DNA of 64,000 bases, taken from the NCBI RefSeq assembly GCF_039539005.1, contig NZ_BAABCP010000001.1:1-64000 (forward strand). Reading direction: 5' to 3'. The notes under the pieces are model-generated. The model made no database searches and had not been told where the DNA came from. It saw nothing but the letters and a program-made list of their open reading frames with translations. Below, in pieces: positions 16,215 to 24,837 of this stretch. Both the position numbers and the translations under genes were made by a program. Positions within the stretch are counted from its first letter, which is position 1, and each line of letters begins with the position of its first letter. Source of the DNA: Microbacterium soli (GTDB taxonomy: Bacteria; Actinomycetota; Actinomycetes; Actinomycetales; Microbacteriaceae).

Positions 16215-16424
16215 TCAGACGTCGGCGACCTTGCGGCCCTTGTACTCCAGGAAGAGCTCGGTGCCCTGCGAGTCGGTGACGACCTTCGCCTGGTGCGGGC
16301 GGCTGTAGACGACCTTGCCGTTCTCGACGGTCTTCACCAGAGCGGTGGGGGTCGCCTTCCACTGCGCGCGGCGCGACCGGGTGTTGGAACGGGAGACCTT
16401 GCGCTTCGGGGGGTTACCGGCCAT
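16215..16424 (-). CDS. rpmF: 50S ribosomal protein L32
   Basis: A 69-residue ribosomal protein. The start MAGNPPKRKVSRSNTRSRRA is diagnostic, with a basic N-terminal tail followed by a small globular part. I chose the ATG at 16424; the longer open frame lies in the yceD gene. Zinc-binding cysteines of the usual C-terminal pair are absent, so this is a cysteine-free form. It follows yceD after two bases, an order conserved across many bacteria. Confidence 0.95.
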   Translation of the reverse strand: MAGNPPKRKVSRSNTRSRRAQWKATPTALVKTVENGKVVYSRPHQAKVVTDSQGTELFLEYKGRKVADV

Positions 16425-16426
16425 GA

Positions 16427-16987
16427 CTAACTCTCTTCTTTCTCGGCGCCGCGGCTTCCTGCCTGGGCGTCCTGGTCTGTGATCTGTCGGAGCACGCTCC
16501 ACCGAGGATCGATGGGGGCAGAACTCTCTGCGTCGGTGCCAACAGTCAGCTTCTCACCCGTACTCGGGTCGAGGCCCGGGCAATCCGGCTGGCACACCGG
16601 CTGAAATGGAAGCGACAATACCACCGCATCCCTGACCAGAGTTTCAAGATCCACGTGGTCGTCTTGAACCTCGAAGTCAGTTTCTTCCTCCCCAGGATAC
16701 GCGAAAAGCTCCTGGAACTCGACTTCGACCGGCCGGGTGATGTCGGTGAGGCAGCGACTGCACACCCCGGTGTAGTCCGAATCCGCCGTCCCCGAGACGA
16801 GGATGCCCTCGTGGACGGACTCCAGGCGCACTTCAAGGTCGACGCTCTCGCCCGCCTCGACGGTCACGATCCCCTCGCCCCATCGCTCCGGGAGAGTCAC
16901 CGAGAAACGATGCTCGCGCATCTCCCCCGGTTTGCGGACGATGTCGCGGACGGGCAGGAAAAAGGGTCCGTTCACTCGGGTCTTCAC
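16427..16987 (-). CDS. YceD/DUF177-family protein (23S rRNA accumulation protein)
   Basis: A 186-residue protein of the DUF177 family. Conserved CSRCLTDITRPVEVEFQELF in the centre and CQPDCPGLDPSTG toward the C-terminus are the family hallmarks, and the cysteines may bind metal. In other bacteria YceD is implicated in 23S rRNA maturation, and the gene nearly always precedes rpmF, as here. The tail (SRGAEKEES) is charged and variable. No membrane segment or signal peptide. Confidence 0.9.
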   Translation of the reverse strand: MKTRVNGPFFLPVRDIVRKPGEMREHRFSVTLPERWGEGIVTVEAGESVDLEVRLESVHEGILVSGTADSDYTGVCSRCLTDITRPVEVEFQELFAYPGEEETDFEVQDDHVDLETLVRDAVVLSLPFQPVCQPDCPGLDPSTGEKLTVGTDAESSAPIDPRWSVLRQITDQDAQAGSRGAEKEES

Positions 16988-17037
16988 CCCGCCATGCTAC
17001 CGGCCCACAGTCTGCGAGGACCCGCAGCGTGGGACGT

Positions 17038-17535
17038 TCAGATGCCGCGCGCGCCCGTGTCGAGGAACGCCGCCACGGCCGGCGGGACGAACGGCGCGAC
17101 GTCCCCGCCGAGGGCGGCGACCTGGCGCACCAGGGAGCTGGAGACCATCGCGTGCGCGGGGTCGGGCAGCAGGAACACGGTCTCGATGTCGGCGAGATGC
17201 CTGTTGACGATGGCCATCGGCGACTCGTAGGCGACGTCGACCTGGGAGCGGATGCCCTTGACCAGGACTCCCGCATCCACGTCCCGCGCATAGTCGACCA
17301 GCAGGCCCATGCTCCATGAGCCGACGATGACGTGCCCGTCGATGCCGGCGTCCGCGATCGACCGCTCCAGCAGGTTCAGCCGCTGCGCGATGGGGAGCAT
17401 CGCCTCCTTGCCCGGGTTGTGCACGACCAGCACGTGCAGCTCCTCGTACAGTCGGGCCGCGCGGCGGATCACATCGAGGTGCCCGAGGGTGGGCGGATCG
17501 AAGGACCCCGGGACGACGGCGATACGACTGTTCAC
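17038..17535 (-). CDS. coaD: Phosphopantetheine adenylyltransferase
   Basis: A 165-residue enzyme of coenzyme A synthesis that joins 4'-phosphopantetheine and ATP to dephospho-CoA. The nucleotidyltransferase motif [16 protein letters not shown] starts at residue 8, and [16 protein letters not shown] and the ISSS-like [11 protein letters not shown] motif follow in order. I chose the GTG at 17535 with AAGGAG upstream; an ATG at 17622 would add 29 residues of non-conserved sequence. The gene lies between yceD and recG. Confidence 0.95.
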   Translation of the reverse strand: MNSRIAVVPGSFDPPTLGHLDVIRRAARLYEELHVLVVHNPGKEAMLPIAQRLNLLERSIADAGIDGHVIVGSWSMGLLVDYARDVDAGVLVKGIRSQVDVAYESPMAIVNRHLADIETVFLLPDPAHAMVSSSLVRQVAALGGDVAPFVPPAVAAFLDTGARGI

Positions 17536-17590
17536 TTCGACTCCTTCGGATGCACGGCACGACGCACCCTTCCACCCTACGGCAGGGCCC

Positions 17591-19762
17591 TCAGTTCTTT
17601 CCGAGGGCGGCACGGTCGGCATCCGACACGCGCCTCTCGATCGCCGCTCTCAGTGCCGGGTGCCGTTCGAGGCGGGGATCGTCCGCGAAGATGCCTGCGG
17701 CGATCTCCCGCGCACGCGAGATGAGGGCGGCGTCCTTCACGACCCGAAGCAGGCGCAGCGAGGACCGCGCGCCGGACTGGGAGTCGCCCAGCACATCCCC
17801 CTCGCCGCGCAGCTCCAGATCGACCTCGGCGAGCTCGAAGCCGTCCGACGTGGCGGCGACCGCCTCCACACGCTCGCGCGCGAGCGTTCCCTCCTCGGCC
17901 TCGGTCACCAGCAGGCACAGCCCCGGATGCTCGCCACGGCCCACCCGGCCCCGCAGCTGGTGCAGCTGGGAGACGCCGAACCGGTCGGCCTCCATGATGA
18001 TCATCGTCGATGCGTTGGGGACGTCCACGCCCACCTCGATGACCGTGGTGGCGATGAGCAGATCGATCTCGCCGCGCGCGAAGGCGCGCATCACGGCATC
18101 CTTCTCCTCGGCGGGCATCCGCCCGTGCAGCACCGCGCGGCGGACGGAAGAGAGTTCCGGATGCGTGGCGAGCGCCTCTGCGAGCTGCACGACGCCCCAC
18201 CGCGGGCCCTTCCCCTCCGGGTCCGCGGGTCCCACGCCGTCGGCCTCCACCGTGTCCTTCGTGGTGTCGATGGCCGGGCACACCGCGAACACCTGCCGCC
18301 CGGCGGCGATCTCCTCCGCCGCTCGCGCCCATACCCGCTGGAACCAGGACGGGTGCTCCGCCAGCGGTGCGGTGAAGGTCTGGATGCCCGCACGCCCTGT
18401 GGGCAGGGAGCGGATCACCGAGGTGTCCAGGTCTCCGAAGACGGTCATGGCGACGGTGCGAGGGATGGGGGTCGCCGTCAGCACCAGCGCGTGCGGCGCG
18501 CTCCCCTTCGCCCGCAGCGCCGCGCGCTGCTCGACGCCGAATCGGTGCTGCTCGTCGACGACGACCAGGGCCAGATCGGCGAAGGTGGTCTTCTCGGACA
18601 GCAGCGCATGCGTGCCGATCACGACCAGCGACTGTCCGGACGCCACCCGCAAGGCCGCCTTGCGCCGTTCTGGAGCGGACATCTGCCCGGTCAGCAGTGT
18701 CGGGATCAGCTGCGGGGCGAGTTCCGGACCCAGCATCTTCGTGATCGAGCGCAGATGCTGCGCGGCGAGCACCTCCGTGGGGGCGATGAGCGCGGCCTGT
18801 CCGCCGCTCTCGGCCACCTGGAGCATGGCACGCAGCGCGACAAGCGTCTTGCCGGAGCCGACCTCGCCCTGCACGAGGCGGTTCATCGGGCGAGAGGCGG
18901 TGAGATCGGCCGCGATCTGTGCACCCACGAGCCGCTGGTCCTCGGTGAGTGCGAACGGCAGCATCGCATCGAACCGGGCGAGCAGACCGTCCGGTGCGGC
19001 TTCGCGCGGGGTGGCCGTCATCGAGCGCACCTGCTCCCGCTGCTGCAGCAACGCCGCCTGGAGGATGAGCGCCTCGTGCACGCGCAGCGTGCGCACCGCG
19101 GGAGCGATCTGCGCACGGTCCTGCGGGCGGTGGATGCGCTCGAGCGCCTCACGCGCGGTGAGCAGCCCCTCCCCCGCGCGCAGCGCCTCCGGCAGCGGCT
19201 CGGGCACCGCGCCGAGCCTGTCCAGCACCGCCGCGACGGCCTTCGCGATGCGCCAGCTCGCGATCGTCGAGGTCGCCGGGTAGATCGGGATGGGGATGTT
19301 CTGCCGCGCGGTGGCCTTGCGCTGAGCCGCATCCAGATCGTCGAAGAGCTCGTAGTCGGGATGCGCGAACTGGATGGTGTTCTTGAACATGCCGACCTTG
19401 CCGGAGAAGATCCCCCGGCGGCCCACCGCCAACTCCCGCGCGCGCCATTCGGCCTGGCTCATGCCCTTGGCGAAGAACGTCAACGACATGCGCCCCACCC
19501 CATCGCCGATGACGACCTCGGTCATCGCCCCGCGCCTGTTCCTCATGGGTCGCGCACTGGAGGCCAGCACCTCGGCGACGATCGTGACCGTCTCCCCGAT
19601 CGGCAACTCCCGGATGGGGGTGAGCTCGGCGGGATCCGCGTACCGACGCGGGTAGTGGCCGAGCAGGTCGCCCGCCGTCTTCATGCCGAAGGACCGGTCC
19701 AGCGCCCGCGCATCGGTCGCACCGACCGCGGTGGTCAGCGGCGTGTCCAGCTCGAAGGGCAT
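17591..19762 (-). CDS. recG: ATP-dependent DNA helicase RecG
   Basis: A 723-residue branch-migration helicase that reverses stalled forks and processes Holliday junctions. The N-terminal wedge (OB) domain reads [20 protein letters not shown]. The helicase core has Walker [13 protein letters not shown], the DEQH box [26 protein letters not shown], and the C-terminal [19 protein letters not shown]. Length is typical. Downstream come coaD, yceD and rpmF in the same direction; rsmD starts 77 bases away on the other strand. Confidence 0.97.
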   Translation of the reverse strand: MPFELDTPLTTAVGATDARALDRSFGMKTAGDLLGHYPRRYADPAELTPIRELPIGETVTIVAEVLASSARPMRNRRGAMTEVVIGDGVGRMSLTFFAKGMSQAEWRARELAVGRRGIFSGKVGMFKNTIQFAHPDYELFDDLDAAQRKATARQNIPIPIYPATSTIASWRIAKAVAAVLDRLGAVPEPLPEALRAGEGLLTAREALERIHRPQDRAQIAPAVRTLRVHEALILQAALLQQREQVRSMTATPREAAPDGLLARFDAMLPFALTEDQRLVGAQIAADLTASRPMNRLVQGEVGSGKTLVALRAMLQVAESGGQAALIAPTEVLAAQHLRSITKMLGPELAPQLIPTLLTGQMSAPERRKAALRVASGQSLVVIGTHALLSEKTTFADLALVVVDEQHRFGVEQRAALRAKGSAPHALVLTATPIPRTVAMTVFGDLDTSVIRSLPTGRAGIQTFTAPLAEHPSWFQRVWARAAEEIAAGRQVFAVCPAIDTTKDTVEADGVGPADPEGKGPRWGVVQLAEALATHPELSSVRRAVLHGRMPAEEKDAVMRAFARGEIDLLIATTVIEVGVDVPNASTMIIMEADRFGVSQLHQLRGRVGRGEHPGLCLLVTEAEEGTLARERVEAVAATSDGFELAEVDLELRGEGDVLGDSQSGARSSLRLLRVVKDAALISRAREIAAGIFADDPRLERHPALRAAIERRVSDADRAALGKN

Positions 19763-19839
19763 GCTCCGAGTCTAGGGAAGGCCATGGACGCCGGTGCGCA
19801 GGGCGCAGGGGCGCCTCGGCGGTGTCGTATCGTGAACGG

Positions 19840-20454
19840 GTGACGAGGATCATCGCCGGCGCCGCGCGCGGCATCCGCATCGACGTGCCGGGGGCGGGAA
19901 CCCGCCCCACCAGCGATCGCGTGCGCGAGTCGGTGTTCGGTGCCCTGGAGTCGATGGGGGCCATCGACGGATCCCGTGTGCTCGACCTGTATGCAGGCAG
20001 CGGCGCCCTGGGACTGGAGGCATGGAGCCGCGGTGCGTCATCCGTCGACCTCGTCGAGCGATCGAGGTCCGCCGCGACCGTGGTGGAGCGCAACGGCGCC
20101 GCCGTCGCCCGGGCTCTCGGCGCCGCTCGCGGCCCGCGCGTGCACCAGGGCGCGGTGCGGGCGTTCCTCGGTCGCACGACCGGCCCCTACGATCTCGTGT
20201 TCACCGACCCGCCGTACGACATGGAGGACGCCGTGATGACGGCCGACCTGGTGGCGCTGGGCCCCTCGCTGTCGGCCGACGCCATCGTCGTCATCGAACG
20301 CGCGAAGCGCTCCAGCCCGCCCGATCTCGACGCCGCCGGGCTCGTCCCGCTGCGTGAGAAGTCCTACGGCGACACGTCCGTATGGTGGGCGACTCCGGTC
20401 GGCGCCGGGCCCGACACCGAAGCTCAGTCGACGGCGCCGTCCCAGTCCCGGTAG
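19840..20454 (+). CDS. rsmD: 16S rRNA (guanine966-N2)-methyltransferase
   Basis: A 204-residue class-I SAM-dependent methyltransferase of the small ribosomal subunit. ARGIRIDVPGAGTRPTSDRV at the N-terminus, the SAM loop LDLYAGSGALGLEA, and the catalytic VFTDPPYD are all diagnostic. I take the GTG at 19840, since homologous proteins begin with TRIIAG; an upstream ATG at 19822 is possible. The C-terminal 31 bases overlap thiL, which runs in the opposite direction, so the two genes are convergent. Confidence 0.93.
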   Translation: MTRIIAGAARGIRIDVPGAGTRPTSDRVRESVFGALESMGAIDGSRVLDLYAGSGALGLEAWSRGASSVDLVERSRSAATVVERNGAAVARALGAARGPRVHQGAVRAFLGRTTGPYDLVFTDPPYDMEDAVMTADLVALGPSLSADAIVVIERAKRSSPPDLDAAGLVPLREKSYGDTSVWWATPVGAGPDTEAQSTAPSQSR

Positions 20455-21434
20455 GGATCCCACCCGGCCGCAGGGATCGGCGCGCCGTCCAGGAGCACGC
20501 TGTGCTCGTTGCGCGGCGCCACGACGCCGAGGCGGTGGAAACCGCCGGGCAGGTCGACGTCCGCGGGGAAGACCGCGAGCAGACCGTGGTCCTCCCCTCC
20601 GGCCAGTGCGCGGCCGCGGTCGCCCTCGAACGCCAGCGCATCCAGTGCTTCAGAGGAGAAATCGATGCAGACGCCGGATGCCTCGGACATCCGGGCCGCG
20701 TCCAGAGCGAGCCCGTCCGACACGTCCATCATCGCGGTCGCCCCCGCTTCCGCCGCCACGGACCCCAGCCCGATCGGAGGGTGCGGACGCCGCTGTCGTT
20801 CCACGGCCCGTCGCTCGGCCGCGCCCAGGACGCCCACGTCGACCGCCGTCGGCGCACCGCCCTCATGGAATCGTCCGAACAGGATCTGCAGCCCCGCTGC
20901 GGCGGCCCCGAGCTCGCCCGCGAGTGCCACGACGTCGCCCACCCGCGCACCGGCCCGCGTCACGGCAGGGCGCCCCTCCAGGTCGCCCAGGGCCGTCACG
21001 GCGATCATCAGGCGGTCCGAGACCGTCAGGTCGCCGCCGACCACCGCGCACCCGGGCGCGAGTGCGTCGCACGCCGCGCGGAAACCCTCGGCCATGGCGG
21101 TGATCGCGGACAGCCGCGTCTCGCGCGGCACGGCCAGCGCCACGAGGAGCGCGGTGGGCACAGCGCCCATCGCCGCGACATCGGAGAGGTTGACCGCCGC
21201 GGCCTTCCAGCCCAGGTCGTAGCCGCTCGACCACGCGGTGCGGAAGTCCGGTCCGTCGACGAGGGTGTCCGTGGTGGCCACGACGGATGCCGAGGGCGCG
21301 GTGATCACGGCCGCGTCGTCGCCCGGTCCCAGCATCGCGTGCGATGCCGCCGGGGTGCGCGCGAGGATGGCCCGCAGCACCGTCCCCTCCGAGATGTCGC
21401 CGATGCGCGGGTCCTCGTCGGGTTCGGATGCCAT
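20424..21434 (-). CDS. thiL: Thiamine-monophosphate kinase
   Basis: A 336-residue kinase that makes thiamine pyrophosphate from thiamine monophosphate. The AIR-synthase-like fold shows GPGDDAAVI near residue 37, SDVAAMGAVPTALLVALAVP, VVGGDLTVSDRL and MMDVSDGLALDAARM. Length is normal. It is convergent with rsmD (31-base overlap) and divergent from the DUF3515 lipoprotein gene with a 23-base gap, so the two share a very compact promoter region. Confidence 0.94.
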   Translation of the reverse strand: MASEPDEDPRIGDISEGTVLRAILARTPAASHAMLGPGDDAAVITAPSASVVATTDTLVDGPDFRTAWSSGYDLGWKAAAVNLSDVAAMGAVPTALLVALAVPRETRLSAITAMAEGFRAACDALAPGCAVVGGDLTVSDRLMIAVTALGDLEGRPAVTRAGARVGDVVALAGELGAAAAGLQILFGRFHEGGAPTAVDVGVLGAAERRAVERQRRPHPPIGLGSVAAEAGATAMMDVSDGLALDAARMSEASGVCIDFSSEALDALAFEGDRGRALAGGEDHGLLAVFPADVDLPGGFHRLGVVAPRNEHSVLLDGAPIPAAGWDPYRDWDGAVD

Positions 21435-21457
21435 GCCGTCAACGGTAGCCTGGAATC

Positions 21458-21931
21458 ATGCTTCGCCGTCTCGCCCTGTCCGCAGGGGCGCTGCTCCTGC
21501 TCGCGCTGACCGGGTGCTCGGCGACGGTCGCGCTGCAGCCTGCCGAAGACGCGAACAACCCCGCGTGCGCGGAGGTGACCGTGCGCCTGCCGAATGCCAT
21601 CGGTGATCTGGATCGGCGCTGGACCGATGCGCAGGCGACCGGCGCGTACGGCGACCCGACCGCGGTGATCATCGCCTGCGGCGTCGCCGTGCCCGGCCCC
21701 ACCGCCGATCTGCAGTGCGTCAGCCTGGAGGGGATCGACTGGCTCGTCGACGAGTCGCAGGCGCCCAAGATGCGCATGACGACCTACGGCCGCGACCCCG
21801 CTGTGCAGGTGTTCGTCGACACCATGGTGATCGGCGCGAACGAGGTGCTCACGAACACGAGGCTCGTCAGCGGCATCCGCACGATCCCCGAGACCAGCGC
21901 GTGCGTCGCGCCGGACGAGCTGCCGCAGTAG
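21458..21931 (+). CDS. DUF3515 family lipoprotein
   Basis: A 157-residue exported lipoprotein of unknown function. The signal peptide MLRRLALSAGALLLLALTGC ends in a lipobox, and three further cysteines (CAEV, IACGV, ACVA) may form disulphides outside the membrane. The family is nearly confined to actinobacteria and is usually found next to ddl and thiL, as here, so a role in the cell envelope is plausible but unproven. The gene is convergent with ddl, with 32 bases between stops. Confidence 0.88.
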   Translation: MLRRLALSAGALLLLALTGCSATVALQPAEDANNPACAEVTVRLPNAIGDLDRRWTDAQATGAYGDPTAVIIACGVAVPGPTADLQCVSLEGIDWLVDESQAPKMRMTTYGRDPAVQVFVDTMVIGANEVLTNTRLVSGIRTIPETSACVAPDELPQ

Positions 21932-21963
21932 GCCGCCTCATCCGGTCGGGCCGGCCACGCACG

Positions 21964-23052
21964 TCACCGGCGCAGGCCGGCCTCGATGAGCTCCGTGATC
22001 AGCTCGGTGTAGCTCAGGCCGGAGGCGATCCAGCACTTGGGGAACATCGAGTACGGGGTGAACCCCGGCATCGTGTTCAGCTCGTTCACGACCAGCCCGC
22101 CCTCGGGCGTCACGAAGAAGTCGACGCGCGCCAGGCCCGTGCCGTCCACCGCCTCGAAGGCGCGCACGGCGGTCTCCCGCAGCCGTGCGATCAGAGCGTC
22201 ATCGACGTCGGCGGGGCAGACGATCTCGACGCCGTCGCCGCCGAGGTACTTGCCCTCGAAGTCGTAGAAGCTGCGCGAGGTGAGCACGACCTCACCGGGC
22301 AGGGATGCCCGCGCACGCCCCCCATCGTGACCTGCCAGCACGCCGACCTCGATCTCACGGCCCGCCACCCGCGCCTCCACGAGCACCTTGGAGTCCTCGT
22401 CGAACGCCACGCGGAACGCCTCGTCCAGCCCCTCGCCGTCGTCCACCCGCGAGACCCCGACACTCGACCCCGCGCTGGCGGGCTTGACGAACACGACCGC
22501 GCCCAGTGCGCGCACCCGTGCGCGCACTCCCTCCGGGTCGGCATCCCACTGCGCGCGTCGCACGGTGAAGCCCGGAGCGACGTCGATCCCGGCGGCCGAC
22601 AGCGCGAGCTTGGTGAAGTGCTTGTCGAGACACACCGCCGAGTCGAGGATCCCCCCGCCGGCGTACGGCACATCCAGTACGTCGAAGAAGCCCTGGATGG
22701 CGCCGTCCTCACCGTGCAGACCGTGCAGCAGCGGAAGCACGACGTCGATCTCACCGAGGTCGATCGTCGTGCCGTCCGAGGCGGTCACCCGCAGCATCCG
22801 GTCGCCGCTGGGCTCGGGCCAGCGCACTCTGGTGCCGTTGTCGACGACCTCCGGCATGTGCTCGGCGTCGAGAGCGAAGCGCGCGGGATCATCCCGCTCG
22901 AGCACGAACGCCCCCTCGCGGGTGATCCCGATGGGGATCACCCGGTAGCGGTCGCGGTCAATGGCCGCCAGCACCCCGCCCGCCGTTGCGGAACTGATCG
23001 AATGCTCGCTGGAACGCCCGCCGAAGAGCACCGCCACCGTCTGCTGCGCCAT
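21964..23052 (-). CDS. ddl: D-alanine--D-alanine ligase
   Basis: A 362-residue ATP-grasp ligase making D-Ala-D-Ala for peptidoglycan. The N-terminus AVLFGGRSSEHSISSAT, the central PLLHGLHGEDGAIQG and the C-terminal ARVDFFVTPEGGLVVNELNT are diagnostic, with the latter carrying Mg ligands. I chose the ATG at 23052, preceded by GGAGGAGAGG; an ATG 33 bases upstream is less likely. The first 89 bases overlap the end of gpsA in another frame. Confidence 0.95.
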   Translation of the reverse strand: MAQQTVAVLFGGRSSEHSISSATAGGVLAAIDRDRYRVIPIGITREGAFVLERDDPARFALDAEHMPEVVDNGTRVRWPEPSGDRMLRVTASDGTTIDLGEIDVVLPLLHGLHGEDGAIQGFFDVLDVPYAGGGILDSAVCLDKHFTKLALSAAGIDVAPGFTVRRAQWDADPEGVRARVRALGAVVFVKPASAGSSVGVSRVDDGEGLDEAFRVAFDEDSKVLVEARVAGREIEVGVLAGHDGGRARASLPGEVVLTSRSFYDFEGKYLGGDGVEIVCPADVDDALIARLRETAVRAFEAVDGTGLARVDFFVTPEGGLVVNELNTMPGFTPYSMFPKCWIASGLSYTELITELIEAGLRR

Positions 23053-24094
23053 GATTGGTCCTCTCCTCCTGTGGTGTGTCGTCATCGGTGGTCAGGTGCG
23101 GTGCGATGCGCCGCGGGTCCATCCGCCCGTCCAGCACCATCTTCACCTGTTCGACGATCGGCATGTGCACGTCGGACTCATGCGCCAGCTGCAGGATGGG
23201 CGTCACGGAGGCGAGTCCCTCCGCCGTCTGGTTCATCTGCTTGACGACGTCTTGGAAGCCGTATCCCTGACCGAGCAGACGCCCCGCCGTGTTGTTGCGG
23301 CTGAGCGGGGACTGGCAGGTCGCGATGAGGTCGCCCAGCCCCGCCAGGCCCTGCAGGGTCTCCTGCCTGGCGCCGTTGGCGACGGCGAAGTCCGTCATCT
23401 CCACGAGCCCGCGCGTGATGATCGACGCCTTGGTGTTCTCCCCGTAACCGACGCCGTCGACGATGCCGATCGCGACGGCGATGAGGTTCTTCAGCACTCC
23501 GCCGAACTCCGTGCCGATCACATCGGTGTTCACGAAGGAGCGGAAGTAGTGGTTCCGCGCGGTGCGCGCCACCGCATCCGCCGTCTCCTGGCTGCGGGAG
23601 GCGATGACGGCGGCCGTAGGCTGCTCCCGTGCGATCTCCAGGGCGAGGTTCGGTCCGGATGCCACGGCGACTCGCATCGGGTCGCACTCGAGCTCCTGCT
23701 CGATGACCTGGCTCATGCGCAGCCCCGTGGAGCGCTCGACACCCTTCATCAGGCTGATGATGGGGGCGTTCGTGCTCGTGAGCAGCGCGCGGAAGGTCTT
23801 GAGGTTGTCCCGCAGCGTCTGGCTCGGCACGGAGAGATAGATCTGCTCGGCGCCGTCCAGGGCGCGCTCGATCTCGTGCGTGGCGGCGATCGTGCGCGGA
23901 AGGTTCACTCCGGGCAGGTACTTCGAGTTCCGCTTGGCCTCGGAGATCTCCTGGGCGAGCTCGGGGCGTCTGGCCCACATCGTCACCTGCGCCCCGCCGT
24001 CGGCGAGCACCTTGCCGAAGGTCGTCCCCCAGCTGCCCGCGCCGATGATGGCCGTACGGGTGCCCGCACCCGCTGTCGTCCGTCTAGGAGTCAA
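22958..24094 (-). CDS. gpsA: NAD(P)-dependent glycerol-3-phosphate dehydrogenase
   Basis: A 378-residue enzyme that reduces dihydroxyacetone phosphate to sn-glycerol-3-phosphate for phospholipids. GAGSWGTTFGKVLADGG is the Rossmann motif, followed by SLMKGVERSTGLRMSQV and the catalytic VALKNLIAVAIGI-like segment (GGVLKNLIAVAIGIVDG). It starts at a TTG overlapping the plsC stop by 11 bases. The last ~30 residues (DGGGALRRAFQRAFDQFRNG and on) are non-conserved and overlap ddl by 95 bases, so the C-terminus may be an out-of-frame extension. Confidence 0.95.
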   Translation of the reverse strand: MTPRRTTAGAGTRTAIIGAGSWGTTFGKVLADGGAQVTMWARRPELAQEISEAKRNSKYLPGVNLPRTIAATHEIERALDGAEQIYLSVPSQTLRDNLKTFRALLTSTNAPIISLMKGVERSTGLRMSQVIEQELECDPMRVAVASGPNLALEIAREQPTAAVIASRSQETADAVARTARNHYFRSFVNTDVIGTEFGGVLKNLIAVAIGIVDGVGYGENTKASIITRGLVEMTDFAVANGARQETLQGLAGLGDLIATCQSPLSRNNTAGRLLGQGYGFQDVVKQMNQTAEGLASVTPILQLAHESDVHMPIVEQVKMVLDGRMDPRRIAPHLTTDDDTPQEERTNHGAADGGGALRRAFQRAFDQFRNGGRGAGGH

Positions 24095-24833
24095 GGCGAC
24101 CCGTCTCCCTCTGCCCGTGCTCGGATGGATTCCAGCGCTCGGCGGGCGCCTTCTCGTCCCGGAGCTGCTCCAACAGCTCGGTGATCGCCGTCATCAGCCG
24201 CGCCGTCGCCTCGTTCAGCACGGCGGGCTCGGCGGCTCTGCCCCGAAGGTCGGACAGGTCGACGGGGTCGCCGATGATGACCCGGACGCGCTTGCGCAGC
24301 GGCCACAGGCTCAGACCCTTCTGGTACCGCCCCATGATGTGCTGCGTCCCCCACTGCGCCATCGGGATCAGCGGGATGTCGTCGGCCAGGGCCAGGCGCA
24401 CCGCGCCCGACTTGCCCCGCATCGGCCACAGCTCCGGGTCGCGCGTGAGCGTCCCCTCGGGATACACGATCACACCGCGGCCATCCTCCACGAGCCTGCG
24501 GGACTGCGCCATGGTCTGCTTCGCTGCCGCCGCCGACGAACCTCGTGCCACGGGGACCATGCCGGTGCGGCGCAGCACCCAGCCCAGCACGGGCACGTGG
24601 AACAGGCTCTCCTTCGCCATGAACCTGGGCAGTCGGCCGGACCGGAACACCGAGACCGCCACGATCAGCGGGTCGAACTCGGAGTAGTGGTTGGGCGCCA
24701 GCACGAACGCGCCCCGCTGTGGAAGCTTGTCGGCATCCGTCGTGGTGATCTTCGCCAGCAACGACACCGGGGGGATGACCAGTACCGCCAGCAGCCAGAA
24801 CAGGCTCGGTCGACTCCGCTCGGAAGCAGGCAT
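24084..24833 (-). CDS. 1-acyl-sn-glycerol-3-phosphate acyltransferase family (PlsC-like)
   Basis: A 249-residue membrane-associated acyltransferase of phospholipid synthesis. After an N-terminal hydrophobic span (LFWLLAVLVIPPVSLLA) the catalytic HX4D motif appears as APNHYSEFDPL, then VIVYPEGTLTRDPELWP, the acceptor-binding motif. I start at the ATG at 24833; further upstream the frame lies in murA. It is four bases from murA and overlaps gpsA, which makes its glycerol-3-phosphate precursor, a sensible grouping. Confidence 0.9.
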   Translation of the reverse strand: MPASERSRPSLFWLLAVLVIPPVSLLAKITTTDADKLPQRGAFVLAPNHYSEFDPLIVAVSVFRSGRLPRFMAKESLFHVPVLGWVLRRTGMVPVARGSSAAAAKQTMAQSRRLVEDGRGVIVYPEGTLTRDPELWPMRGKSGAVRLALADDIPLIPMAQWGTQHIMGRYQKGLSLWPLRKRVRVIIGDPVDLSDLRGRAAEPAVLNEATARLMTAITELLEQLRDEKAPAERWNPSEHGQRETGRLDS

Positions 24834-24837
24834 CAGA

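Noticed and set aside
17309-19843. 844-codon open frame on the + strand over recG
   Set aside because: It is the mirror frame of recG. High GC keeps the opposite strand open; its translation is rich in Arg, His and Gly with no domain, while the recG frame has all helicase motifs.
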